This document shows, piece by piece, positions 37,739 through 46,633 of a stretch of 64,000 nucleotides of DNA. The position numbers and the translations under genes are program-made. Where the stretch lies: the NCBI GenBank assembly GCA_934101495.1, contig CAKORG010000001.1, positions 1-64,000 on the forward strand, written 5' to 3'. Positions within the stretch are counted from its first letter, which is position 1. Every line of letters starts with the position of its first letter. A model generated the notes under the pieces. It did not search any database. It was not told where the DNA came from and saw nothing but the letters and a program-made list of their open reading frames with translations. The DNA is from an uncultured Bacilli bacterium (GTDB taxonomy: Bacteria; Bacillota_I; Bacilli_A; RF39; UBA660).

Positions 37739-40700
37739 TTATTCCTTATTTTCGTATGATAATAGTTTTTCAATATCTTCTTTGGTAAGCTCTGATATAA
37801 TATTTTTATCTCTTATCTCTCCATCTATTAATTTATCACTTAATATTCGCTTTTTATTTTGAAGTTCTAATATTTTTTCTTCAATAGTTCCCTTGGTTAT
37901 TAAATGAATTACTTCAACGGTGTTGGTTTGACCTATTCGGTGGGCTCTATCTGTTGCTTGGTTTTCTGCTTGAGGATTCCACCATAAATCTAAGTGAATG
38001 ACAACATCTGCTGATGCTAGATTTAATCCTGTTCCTCCAGATTTTAACATTATTAAAAATACTTTTATATCATCATTTTTATTGAAATTATCTACCATTT
38101 CTATTCTGGTTTTGGCTGGTACTGATCCATCAATCATATAAGTTCTAATTTTGTTATTATTTAATTTCTCTTTAACTATGTTTAAAGCAGTTTTAAATGA
38201 TGAAAATATTAATACTTTATGATCATTTTTAGTATACTCACTTACAATATTTTCCAACTGCTCAATTTTATTTGAGCCATCAGTGTAGTTATCATATATG
38301 ATACTTGGGTCTATACAAATTTGTCTTAATTTAGTAAGTAACTGAAGAATTAAAAATCTAGCTTTATTCATTCCATCTTCTTTAATAATCTTATCCATTT
38401 CTTCTTTTACTCTGTTTAGTTCTGCCACATATAGTTTCTTTTGTTCATCTTTTAAATCAATGTATATGTCATTTATTAATTTTTCAGGAAGTTCTTTAAC
38501 TACATCACTTTTCTTTCTTCTTAAAATAAATGGAGTAATTTGTTTGCTTAAACCTTTAATTAAAATTTCACTATCTTCATCAAAATCTTTAATTTTATAT
38601 TTACTTTGAAATTTAGTTAAATTTGCTAAATAGCCTGGCATAATAAAATCAAATATACTCCATAATTCGAGTATTGAGTTTTCAAGCGGGGTACCTGTTA
38701 AAGCAAATTTTGTTTCCGCTTTTATACTTTTTACTACTTTTGTAATACCAGCATGATTATTTTTAATATTTTGTGCTTCATCAATTATCATAGTATTAAA
38801 ACTTAAATTTTCATATATTTCTTCATCTTCACGTAATAAGCCGTATGTAGTGATTATTACATTTAATTTATTTAAATCTTTTAAAATATGTTTTCTTTTT
38901 TCTTTTGAACCTATGCAAATTGCTTTTTTTATTTGGCTTGCAAAACTATCAAACTCATGTTCCCAGTTGTATGCAAGTGATGTTGGAACCACTATTAAAA
39001 ATTTAGATGTTGGATTATCTTTTAACATTTGTTTTATATAATAGATGACCTGAATTGTTTTACCTAGCCCCATTTCATCTGCAAGAATACCACCGAAACC
39101 TGTTTTAGCTAAATTGTATAGCCATTTTACTCCGGTTAATTGATAATCACGTAAAATACTTGTATCTTCTAAACTCAAATTACTATCTTTATATTCATAA
39201 AAATTCTTTATAAAGTTGTCAAATAAATTGTCTGTGGAAATAATTGAATATTTTGTTTTCTTTAAACTATCTAGATAAATAGCACGATATTTTAATATGT
39301 TTCCTTTGCCATTTATTATTTCTTCGTCAGTTAGTTCTAATTCTTCAGTTAAATTGTTTAATTCTTGCAATGATTCATCTTCAAGATTTATAATATTACC
39401 ATTTTTAAGACGATAATATTTTTTCTTATCTTTAATACTATCAAATATACTTACTAGTTCACTACTATTAATATCACCTAAATTAAAGTTATAACTTAAT
39501 ATATTATCTTGACCTATGCCAAACATTGATGATACAGATGTTTTCTTTTTAATTTTAATATTTTTAAATTTTTCAGTTGTAAATATTTCGTATTTGATAG
39601 CAAGTTGTTCAAGACCATTTTCTAAAAATTCTACTTCTAACTCTATATCACGTAAAACTAGTTTATCTTTTTCGAGTATAAAACCATATTTGCCTATATC
39701 ATTTAAGACACTTGTTTCAAAATTTATATCTCGTAGTATTTCATTTGATTTATTAAAGTAATCTATTTCTTTATCGTCATAATTAAATACTATATTAGAA
39801 ATTATATATTCATTTCTAATATCAAAATAAAGTTTAGCTTTAATAACACTTGGTAAAACTATGTCATCAACGGATGAATCTATTTTTAATTTTTTTCTAA
39901 CTACTTTAAGAAGACCTTTATTAAATAAGTCCAGTTTATCCTTAGAGATTATTAGTTTATCTAATTCATTCTGTTTTAAATCTTCGATTAATTCTTGTTC
40001 TTTAGCATTTAAATGATATAGCTTTCCTTTGTAAAATATATATTCATAATCATCATCTATTAAGTTTTCTATGTTTTCTAAATCAAAATCTAATTCATAA
40101 ATATTATCTTTCTTTACTAAATTTGTATCAATTGGAAAATATTCATTGATACCATCAGCTTCATAATTGTTAATAACAAATTTTATTTTTTTTAATTTAC
40201 TCAAAAATTTCTTTAAAGATGTTGTATTGATATAATTATATCCTCCATCATCAAAAGTATTATAATAGGCTTTTAAAATTGTTTCTGCATCACTACTTAG
40301 ATAATATTTTTGAGGATTATATGTAAAACTTTTGCCAAAATAAACTTCACCTTCTCCGGATTCATATACACTTTTAAAAGCACTAGCATGATTTCCTAAA
40401 GTATATAACTTTTCATCTCCGATAAGTATTTTTACTGTGCAGTCAATTGAATTGTAATAGTAGTAATAATTGCTTTTTCTTTCTGTAACATTAATTATCA
40501 AATTAACTGTTAACTCTTTTTTAATAATATTTTCTTCACTTGTAATGAATTTTTCTAATATACTACTTGATATCTTTGGAATGTTAATAAACATCGTACC
40601 AAACATTTCTTCATAATTATTTAATATTACTGCAGCAATGTGTTTGCAACTTCTGGTGCTTCGGTAGTCTCTGCAATCACATGATGTTCTAATAATTCTT

Positions 40701-40927
40701 TTATTGTTTTCAATCATAATAGATACATCATAGTATGTTGGTTTTTTCTCATCATCCACTTCATACCAATAATAATTTATTTTTTCAGTTAATCCTGTAG
40801 TTTCTTTTTGATTTAGTGGAGATATTTTACTTGCATCATATTTCTTGCCTTCCACAATGTCTGATGTATGGACAAATGCTGTAATATTTGTTTTATTAAT
40901 TAGTTCTTCAATATTGTCTATTTGCAT
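37739..40927 (-). CDS. SNF2-family helicase with SWIM zinc finger
   Basis: 1062 residues. The SWIM domain CDCRDYRSTRSCKH (CxCx..CxH, near residue 80) is followed by the bacterial SNF2-associated region and a Swi2/Snf2 ATPase: motif I DEMGLGKTIQVIYY, motif II DEAQ (IIDEAQNIKN), motif III LTGTPLEN, then the helicase C part FSSFKTALNIV ... GTGLNLASADVVIHLDLWWNPQ and DRAHRIGQ. A double-stranded DNA translocase; the bacterial role is unclear, probably remodelling of protein-DNA complexes. Convergent with the serine hydrolase gene, 11 bases apart and without a clear hairpin. Confidence 0.93.
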   Translation of the reverse strand: MQIDNIEELINKTNITAFVHTSDIVEGKKYDASKISPLNQKETTGLTEKINYYWYEVDDEKKPTYYDVSIMIENNKRIIRTSCDCRDYRSTRSCKHIAAVILNNYEEMFGTMFINIPKISSSILEKFITSEENIIKKELTVNLIINVTERKSNYYYYYNSIDCTVKILIGDEKLYTLGNHASAFKSVYESGEGEVYFGKSFTYNPQKYYLSSDAETILKAYYNTFDDGGYNYINTTSLKKFLSKLKKIKFVINNYEADGINEYFPIDTNLVKKDNIYELDFDLENIENLIDDDYEYIFYKGKLYHLNAKEQELIEDLKQNELDKLIISKDKLDLFNKGLLKVVRKKLKIDSSVDDIVLPSVIKAKLYFDIRNEYIISNIVFNYDDKEIDYFNKSNEILRDINFETSVLNDIGKYGFILEKDKLVLRDIELEVEFLENGLEQLAIKYEIFTTEKFKNIKIKKKTSVSSMFGIGQDNILSYNFNLGDINSSELVSIFDSIKDKKKYYRLKNGNIINLEDESLQELNNLTEELELTDEEIINGKGNILKYRAIYLDSLKKTKYSIISTDNLFDNFIKNFYEYKDSNLSLEDTSILRDYQLTGVKWLYNLAKTGFGGILADEMGLGKTIQVIYYIKQMLKDNPTSKFLIVVPTSLAYNWEHEFDSFASQIKKAICIGSKEKRKHILKDLNKLNVIITTYGLLREDEEIYENLSFNTMIIDEAQNIKNNHAGITKVVKSIKAETKFALTGTPLENSILELWSIFDFIMPGYLANLTKFQSKYKIKDFDEDSEILIKGLSKQITPFILRRKKSDVVKELPEKLINDIYIDLKDEQKKLYVAELNRVKEEMDKIIKEDGMNKARFLILQLLTKLRQICIDPSIIYDNYTDGSNKIEQLENIVSEYTKNDHKVLIFSSFKTALNIVKEKLNNNKIRTYMIDGSVPAKTRIEMVDNFNKNDDIKVFLIMLKSGGTGLNLASADVVIHLDLWWNPQAENQATDRAHRIGQTNTVEVIHLITKGTIEEKILELQNKKRILSDKLIDGEIRDKNIISELTKEDIEKLLSYENKE

Positions 40928-40946
40928 AAGTTACCTCCATCTTTTT

Positions 40947-40975
40947 ATATTAGCATAGTTTTATTTTATATACAA
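40947..40975 (-). promoter_or_regulatory. Promoter of the SNF2 helicase gene
   Basis: Minus strand: -35 TTGTAT (40970-40975), 17-bp spacer, -10 TAATAT (40947-40952), about 20 bases before the ATG. Confidence 0.6.
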
Positions 40976-41003
40976 TTGTTTTATATTATTTTGTGAAGAA
41001 AAA

Positions 41004-41051
41004 AATTTTTCAAACAAAAACTTTAAAACATTATGTATGGTTTTAAAGTTT
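41004..41051 (-). terminator. Terminator of the rimP-truB operon
   Basis: Perfect 12-bp stem AAACTTTAAAAC (41018-41029) / GTTTTAAAGTTT (41040-41051), followed on the minus strand by TTTG and a further T-run. It includes the truB stop codon. Confidence 0.75.
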
Positions 41052-41862
41052 CATTATTTGTTTCATATATTGCTATATCTTCACCTTGATATGTAAATAT
41101 TACTTTATCTTGAACATTATAAATATTTTTAATTCTTCCACCATTTTTTATAATTTTAATTAATTCATCATTTATTTCTATACTTGGATATTTTAAAAAT
41201 TCGTGAATGTTTTGAAATTTAAAATTACCATTATTTATATCATCTAATGTAAATGAGTCTTTTATATCAAAATTGCCTTGCTTAGTCCTTATCAGATTAT
41301 TCATTGTACCTACGGTACCTAATTTTTCACATATATCCTCGATTAGACTTCTAATATATGTTCCTTTGGAAACATGTGTTTTAAATTTAATTATATTTTT
41401 ATCAAATTTTATTAATTCAAGAGAATATATACTTACTTCACGTTTTGGTAATTCAACTTCAATGTTATTTCTTGCATATTCATATAATTTTTTACCATTT
41501 ATTTTTACTGCTGAATATTTTGGCACTATTTGTTCATATTTTTTTGGAAACTCTTCAAATACTTTTATTATACTACCTTCAGTTATGTTAAAACTTTTAT
41601 TTTCGATAATGTTACCTGTTATATCGCCAGTGTCAGTTTTAATTCCTAACTTTATTTCTGCAATATATTCTTTGTCTAAAGACGTCAGTAAATCAACTAG
41701 TTTTGTATATTTACCAAAAAGGCATACAAGCACACCGGTTGCAATTGGATCCAAAGTGCCTGTATGACCTATTTTTTTAGTATTAAATATTTTTGTTAGT
41801 TCATTAACCACATCTCTGCTAGTTAGATTTTTTTCCTTGTTTACGATTAAGAGTTTGTTCAT
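41023..41862 (-). CDS. truB: tRNA pseudouridine(55) synthase
   Basis: 279 residues. The TruB signature KKIGHTGTLDPIATGVLVC carries the catalytic Asp (residue 38 or so). YSAVKINGKKLYEYAR and the SKGTYIRSLIEDI stretch are the substrate-binding motifs; the C-terminus is a short PUA-like part. It makes pseudouridine 55 in the T-loop of tRNAs. Last gene of the rimP operon. The start overlaps the upstream acetyltransferase-like gene by 44 bases. No ribF follows, although truB-ribF is the common order. Confidence 0.94.
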   Translation of the reverse strand: MNKLLIVNKEKNLTSRDVVNELTKIFNTKKIGHTGTLDPIATGVLVCLFGKYTKLVDLLTSLDKEYIAEIKLGIKTDTGDITGNIIENKSFNITEGSIIKVFEEFPKKYEQIVPKYSAVKINGKKLYEYARNNIEVELPKREVSIYSLELIKFDKNIIKFKTHVSKGTYIRSLIEDICEKLGTVGTMNNLIRTKQGNFDIKDSFTLDDINNGNFKFQNIHEFLKYPSIEINDELIKIIKNGGRIKNIYNVQDKVIFTYQGEDIAIYETNNETLKPYIMF

Positions 41863-42397
41863 TAATTTCTCTCTTTTCTATGTGTTTAATAAAAAGTTCA
41901 GTTCTATATGTATCTTTGTCACCTGCCATATGGCTATAACCACATGTAGTTGCAAACCTTGTAGCTATTCTTTCATTTGTTGGTATTTCAAAGACAACTT
42001 CTTGTTCATTTAAGCTAGCAATTTCTTCTACTTTTTGAACTATTTCATTTAATAATTGAAGTTTTTCCGCAACATCTGGGTAGTTTGTATAAACAATATC
42101 ACATATATGAATATACTCTTTTGTTATATAAATACGAGCTACGGATTGTATTCTATCTTCTGCATTGAAGACTATTAAGAAAGTAAAATCATTATGTTCG
42201 TTTTCTAATGCTTTTTTGGAATCCATGAATGATTTATTGTGCAACTCTTTATCCGTTAGTTTTTCTTTGTCCATTGTGAATTTGAGATTTTTATTTAAAA
42301 TATCTCTTTCACCATTTTGGTTTTGAAAGAATTTGTAATATTCTTCTAGAACTGTACGTTCAAATTTGGCTGGTATTTTTTTTACTAAAGTTATCAT
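41819..42397 (-). CDS. GNAT-like protein of unknown function inserted in the rimP operon
   Basis: 192 residues. The middle part reads like a GNAT acetyltransferase core: FLIVFNAEDRIQSVARIYIT (strands 2-4), then a helix LQLLNEIVQKVEEIA, VVFEIPTNERIATRFATTCGYS (the late strand and GY-type end; positions about 135-160). The acetyl-CoA loop (Q/RxxGxG/A) is not evident, so activity is doubtful. It lies between rbfA (three-base gap) and truB (44-base overlap), a place where this gene is not normally found. Assignment is tentative. Confidence 0.55.
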   Translation of the reverse strand: MITLVKKIPAKFERTVLEEYYKFFQNQNGERDILNKNLKFTMDKEKLTDKELHNKSFMDSKKALENEHNDFTFLIVFNAEDRIQSVARIYITKEYIHICDIVYTNYPDVAEKLQLLNEIVQKVEEIASLNEQEVVFEIPTNERIATRFATTCGYSHMAGDKDTYRTELFIKHIEKREINEQTLNRKQGKKSN

Positions 42398-42400
42398 TTT

Positions 42401-42745
42401 TTATTCCCCCTCGTCGATTGACTTTATTATTTTTTCTATTTTTTCGCCATATGCAATTGATTTGTCATACACAAATTTTAATTCAGGTGTATGTCTGATT
42501 TCTAATTTTTCACTGAGCTTTCCTCGTATAAATGAGGCTGCTTCATTAACTTCTTTTTCTAAAGTAGTTATGTCTAAATTATCAAATGAAGTAAAATATA
42601 CTTTACAATAACTTAAATCATTTGTTAAATCACATCCTGTGATAGTTATATGTTTTAAAATTTCATCACTTACTTCATTTATTAAAATATCACCAAGATA
42701 TCTTTGAATATCACTAGCTATTCGAGCTATTTTGTACTTAGGCAT
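42401..42745 (-). CDS. rbfA: Ribosome-binding factor A
   Basis: 114-residue KH-like protein; matches the RbfA pattern RIASDIQRYLGDILINEVSD (residues 7-26), SYCKVYFTSFD and the LRHTPELKF-like IRHTPELKFVYDKSIAYGEKI segment. It helps mature the 16S rRNA 5' end during cold and normal growth. Start overlaps the infB stop by eight bases. Confidence 0.95.
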   Translation of the reverse strand: MPKYKIARIASDIQRYLGDILINEVSDEILKHITITGCDLTNDLSYCKVYFTSFDNLDITTLEKEVNEAASFIRGKLSEKLEIRHTPELKFVYDKSIAYGEKIEKIIKSIDEGE

Positions 42746-44846
42746 GTTTTACCTCGATCATTTCATAAGCCTCGATAGTATCTCCTTCTTTAAAATCATT
42801 GAATTTTTCTAAAGTAATACCACATTCAAAACCTTTTTTTACTTCTTTTACTGTGTCTTTTTCTCTTTGAAGTGATGCTATTTTTTCGTCACTTGCAATA
42901 ACTACACCATCACGTATAACTCTAGCAAGTGCGCCATTTTTAACTATGCCACTTGTAATGTATGAACCAGCAATGTTACCAATTTTAGAGAACTTAAATA
43001 TTTTTCTAATTTCGGCTTCACCAAGTATTTTTTCTTCAAATTCTGGATCTAACATACCATTTATAGCTGCTTCAATATCTTCGACAAGTTTGTAGATGAT
43101 TGTATACAATCTTATATCTATATTGTTGTCTTTGGCTATATCTTTGGCATTAGAAGATGCTACAACGTTAAATCCAATAATAATGGCATTTGATGCACTA
43201 GCTAAAACTACATCTGATTCAGTGATGGCACCAATACCACTTCTTATTACTTTAACAGAAACATCTTGTTCTTTGATTTTTTCTAAGGCATTTTTTACTG
43301 CTTCTTCGGAACCACGAACATCGGCTTTTAAGACAACATTAATTTCTTTATTTCCAGCATCAACAGATGCAAATAAATCATCAAGTGATACTTTTTTATC
43401 TTTACCAGCATTCATTTTAGCAGCATCTTTTCTTTTTTCTGCTACAGATTTTGCTTCTGCTTCTGTTTCAAAAGCCATAAATTTATCACCAGCTGATGGA
43501 TTTTCAGTTAAACCTGTGATTTCAACTGGTGTTGATGGTCCAGCTTCTACAACTGCTTCACCACGGTCATTTTTCATTGTTCTTACTTTAGCATAGCTTG
43601 TTCCAACAACAATTGGATCACCAATTCTAAGAGTTCCGTTTTGAATTAGGAATGATGCAATGCCACCAACATTTTTATCAAGTCTTGATTCGATAACTGC
43701 TCCTACTGCATAACGATTTGGATTAGCCTTTAACTCACATACTTCAGCAATTGTAAGAATTGTTTCAAGAAGTAAATCAATTCCTTCACCTGTATGAGCA
43801 GATATATTTATAAATGGAATATCTCCACCCCAGCTTTCCGGTGTTATGCCTATTTCTGCCATTTCTGTTAACACTCTATCAATGTTTGCATCCGGTTTAT
43901 CAATTTTGTTAACTGCAACAATAATTGGAACTTTTGCACTTAATGCATGTTCTACTGCTTCTTTCGTTTGTGGTTTTACACCGTCATCAGCTGCAACTAT
44001 TATAATTACGATATCTGTAACTGATGCACCTCTGGCACGCATTTCTGTAAAAGCTGCATGACCTGGTGTATCAATAAATGTTATAAGTTCATCTTTGTAT
44101 TTAGTTTGATAAGCTCCGATATGTTGTGTAATTCCCCCAAATTCTTTATCAACTACGTGTGTATTTCTTATGTAGTCAAGAAGTGTTGTTTTACCATGAT
44201 CAACGTGTCCCATTATAGTTACAATTGGTGGTCTTTTTACTAAATCTTCTTCTTTATCTATTATTTCATATTCTTCAAAGTTAGTAACATCTTGTGTTTC
44301 TTCTCTTTTTAAAGTTTTATTATAAAGAAGTGCTATAATTTCGGCATTTTCAAAATCTATTGACTCATTTAGACTTAACATTAAACCATTTTCCATTAAT
44401 TTTTTAATGATTTCTGCTCCACCTACATTTAAAACATTTGCAAATTCACTAACACTCATGCCATTTTTATAAAGTACAATATTTTCATCCGCTTCATTTT
44501 TCATAAGTTTATTTTTATGTTTGTACATTTCTTTTTTTAACATATTAAACTCTTGTTTATTAGTATCTTTTTTCTTTAGTTTTTCTTTACTTATACTTTC
44601 TTTCATGGATTTATCTACTTTTGAAGACGTCATTATTTCATCTACTTTATCTTCGATATCTTCTTCTTCTTCATAAGTAATTTCTTCATCTGTACTAATT
44701 AAATTAATGGTGTTATCTAGCATAATGATGTCATCATCTGTTAATAAGTCATCTTTTGCATTAACATTAATAGCTAGTTCATGACATTTCTTTAGAATTT
44801 CTGCTACAGATAAATTTACATCATTTGCATATTCTGATACTTTCAT
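42738..44846 (-). CDS. infB: Translation initiation factor IF-2
   Basis: 702 residues. Two N-terminal IF2_N helix-bundle copies (about 1-45 and 130-175; both with a VSEFAN/SEYAND-type start), the G domain with G1 GHVDHGKTTLLD, G2 GGITQHIGAYQT, G3 DTPGHAAF, G4 NKIDKPDAN, then domains II-IV ending in the fMet-tRNA-binding C2 region (FECGITLEKFNDFKEGD). Short N-terminal extension, as in Bacilli. It places initiator tRNA on the 30S subunit. Confidence 0.97.
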   Translation of the reverse strand: MKVSEYANDVNLSVAEILKKCHELAINVNAKDDLLTDDDIIMLDNTINLISTDEEITYEEEEDIEDKVDEIMTSSKVDKSMKESISKEKLKKKDTNKQEFNMLKKEMYKHKNKLMKNEADENIVLYKNGMSVSEFANVLNVGGAEIIKKLMENGLMLSLNESIDFENAEIIALLYNKTLKREETQDVTNFEEYEIIDKEEDLVKRPPIVTIMGHVDHGKTTLLDYIRNTHVVDKEFGGITQHIGAYQTKYKDELITFIDTPGHAAFTEMRARGASVTDIVIIIVAADDGVKPQTKEAVEHALSAKVPIIVAVNKIDKPDANIDRVLTEMAEIGITPESWGGDIPFINISAHTGEGIDLLLETILTIAEVCELKANPNRYAVGAVIESRLDKNVGGIASFLIQNGTLRIGDPIVVGTSYAKVRTMKNDRGEAVVEAGPSTPVEITGLTENPSAGDKFMAFETEAEAKSVAEKRKDAAKMNAGKDKKVSLDDLFASVDAGNKEINVVLKADVRGSEEAVKNALEKIKEQDVSVKVIRSGIGAITESDVVLASASNAIIIGFNVVASSNAKDIAKDNNIDIRLYTIIYKLVEDIEAAINGMLDPEFEEKILGEAEIRKIFKFSKIGNIAGSYITSGIVKNGALARVIRDGVVIASDEKIASLQREKDTVKEVKKGFECGITLEKFNDFKEGDTIEAYEMIEVKHA

Positions 44847-44863
44847 TTAATCACAACCTTTCG

Positions 44864-45121
44864 TTATTTTTGTACTATTTCTTCTAATTTTTCGTAAATA
44901 GAATTGGGCAATTCTACTTCAAGTACCCTATTTAATACTTTATTATTTTTAGCTTTTTTTATAACCTCAATATCTTTTTTTAAATAAGCTCCACGGCCAT
45001 TTACTTTTCCTATTTCATCAATTACTATTTCTCCTTCAGGAGTTCTAACTACTCTGATTAGTTCTTTTTTTGGTAATTTTTCTTTAGTAATGATACAAGA
45101 GCGCATTGGTATTTTTTTCAT
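44864..45121 (-). CDS. ylxR: YlxR family nucleic-acid-binding protein
   Basis: 85 residues. The signature KKIPMRSCIITKEKLPKKEL opens the DUF448/YlxR fold, followed by RVVRTPEGEIVID and GRGAYLKKD. YlxR proteins bind RNA and have been linked to RNase P and gene regulation. One-base overlap with nusA. The neighbouring ylxQ (L7Ae-like) gene usually found between ylxR and infB is missing; only 17 bases separate them. Confidence 0.93.
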   Translation of the reverse strand: MKKIPMRSCIITKEKLPKKELIRVVRTPEGEIVIDEIGKVNGRGAYLKKDIEVIKKAKNNKVLNRVLEVELPNSIYEKLEEIVQK

Positions 45122-46248
45122 TATTTGTTTCCTGCTTGTTGTATTTCTTCCATGGTCTTAATTTCTAAATGATATTTGGTTAGTTTACTAGCTAATTTAA
45201 TATTACTTCCCTTTTTACCTATTGCTGCTGATAGATTATCACTACCTACAATAACTAGAGCATTTCTTACTTCAGCATCTGGTATTGATACTATAACATC
45301 TTTTGCTGGTGTCATAGCATTTTTAATAAATACAGCTGGATCTTCACTATATAAAACCAAATCTACTTTTTCTCCTTTTAGTTCTTTTAAAATGCCAGCT
45401 ATTCTTGAACCACGTTCACCGATACATGAACCTATTGCATCTATTCTATCATTAATTGAATATAAAGCAATTTTTGTTCTAATACCAGGTTCTCTAGCTA
45501 CTCCAGCAATTACAATTGTGCCATTTGCAACTTCAGGTATTTCATGTTCAAATAATCTTTTAACAAATCCATAATTATTTCTTGATAGCTTGATGATTGG
45601 TCCTTTTGGGCCACTTTCAACTTTGCTAACATATACTTTAATATTTGAACCCATTATTATTTGTTCACCAGGTATTGTTTCTTTTTTTGGAAGTATTCCT
45701 CTGGTTCTACCTAAATCAATATAGTAGTTATTTTGATCTTCCATTGCTACCATACCAATCATTAATTCATCTTGTTTATCAGAAAATTCTTCAATCACAC
45801 TGTTTTTTTCTGCTTCTCTTATTTTTTGCATTACAACTTGTTTTGCTGTTCCTGCTGCTACTCTTCCAAAATCTTTTGGTGTCACTTCTTCTTCAATTGT
45901 TTCACCAACTTTGATATTTGGTACCTTTAATTTGGCATCTTCCAAAAGTATTTGAGCATCACGATTAATTTCTGGCTCAATTCTTGTAATATTTCCTTCT
46001 TCATCTTCCACTAGTTCTGCTTCTTTTATTTCGGGAACTACTACGTAATATGAATATACTTTGATATCTCCGGTTTCACGATTGATGTCTACTCTAACAT
46101 TTGTCTTGGAATTAAAGTTTTTCTTGTATGCAGTCTGAAGGGCTAATTGTAAGGCTTCAAAAACTACATCTGGGCTTATGTTTTTTTCTTCTACTAGAAC
46201 ATTTAATGCCTTGATTAGTTCATTTCCATTTGATTGTTGTTTACTCAT
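45121..46248 (-). CDS. nusA: Transcription termination/antitermination protein NusA
   Basis: 375 residues, the Bacilli size without the C-terminal acidic repeats of E. coli. N-terminal polymerase-binding domain, S1 domain (DELMIGMVAMEDQNNYYIDLG), KH1 (REPGIRTKIALYS ... GSCIGERGSRIAGILKELKGE) and KH2 (GSDNLSAAIGKKGSNIKLASKLT). It stabilises pauses and aids intrinsic termination. The start is two bases after the rimP stop. Confidence 0.97.
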   Translation of the reverse strand: MSKQQSNGNELIKALNVLVEEKNISPDVVFEALQLALQTAYKKNFNSKTNVRVDINRETGDIKVYSYYVVVPEIKEAELVEDEEGNITRIEPEINRDAQILLEDAKLKVPNIKVGETIEEEVTPKDFGRVAAGTAKQVVMQKIREAEKNSVIEEFSDKQDELMIGMVAMEDQNNYYIDLGRTRGILPKKETIPGEQIIMGSNIKVYVSKVESGPKGPIIKLSRNNYGFVKRLFEHEIPEVANGTIVIAGVAREPGIRTKIALYSINDRIDAIGSCIGERGSRIAGILKELKGEKVDLVLYSEDPAVFIKNAMTPAKDVIVSIPDAEVRNALVIVGSDNLSAAIGKKGSNIKLASKLTKYHLEIKTMEEIQQAGNK

Positions 46249-46250
46249 TT

Positions 46251-46502
46251 TTACTCTCCTCTTTCTTTACTTACTACATCTAATATGTAGCTATCATCTG
46301 TTATATCGGCTTTATCCACTACTTCATTTACAACTTTGGTGGCTTCAACTATTGTTTCTAAGTCAATACCTCCGATCTTATCTAAGGTTACTGTTAGAAA
46401 CTTATACTTTCCTTTTTCTTCAAAAGTTATGTCATCAACAATTATATCTGTCTTTTCAAAAGCCTTTTGTAAATCAATTTTAAGTTTGTCTAATACTAGC
46501 AT
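46251..46502 (-). CDS. rimP: Short RimP-like protein (N-terminal domain only)
   Basis: 83 residues. It aligns with the N-terminal half of RimP: the YKFLTVTLDKIGGIDLETIVEAT stretch corresponds to the LRVxIDKxGGIxLDDC motif, and DDSYILDVVSKERGE corresponds to YxLEVSSPGxxR. The C-terminal SH3-like domain (about 60-70 residues in other RimP) is absent; nusA begins two bases after the stop, so nothing is left in frame. RimP assists 30S maturation. First gene of the operon, with GGAGG seven bases before the ATG. Confidence 0.82.
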   Translation of the reverse strand: MLVLDKLKIDLQKAFEKTDIIVDDITFEEKGKYKFLTVTLDKIGGIDLETIVEATKVVNEVVDKADITDDSYILDVVSKERGE

Positions 46503-46520
46503 AAAACACCTCCATAACTA

Positions 46521-46549
46521 ATAATAAAAGTGGGATTTCCTGCCCACTT
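46521..46549 (-). promoter_or_regulatory. Leader hairpin (terminator-like) before rimP-nusA
   Basis: Minus-strand stem AAGTGGG (46549-46543) / CCCACTT (46534-46528), loop eight bases, then a broken U-run (TTATTAT). It lies between the promoter and the rimP ribosome site. In B. subtilis the rimP-nusA leader contains a NusA-dependent terminator used for autoregulation; the weak U-run here fits such a site. Confidence 0.6.
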
Positions 46550-46564
46550 AAAACTGATAGTTAA

Positions 46565-46573
46565 ATTATATCA
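46565..46573 (-). promoter_or_regulatory. Extended -10 promoter of the rimP operon
   Basis: Minus strand TGA-TATAAT (TATAAT 46565-46570, TG at 46572-46573). It lies immediately downstream of the terminator of the preceding gene and about 60 bases before rimP. The -35 region is T-rich and unlike consensus. Confidence 0.55.
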
Positions 46574-46583
46574 CAAATATTTA

Positions 46584-46627
46584 TTAAAAAAAAGCCAAAT
46601 TTAGCAATTTATGCTAAAAAATGGCTT
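46584..46627 (-). terminator. Terminator of the 489-residue pilin-like protein gene
   Basis: Imperfect long stem: AAGCCATTTTTTAGCA (46627-46612) with TGCTAAATTTGGCTT (46606-46592), followed by a run of about eight T on the minus strand. Confidence 0.75.
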
Positions 46628-46633
46628 GTTTTA

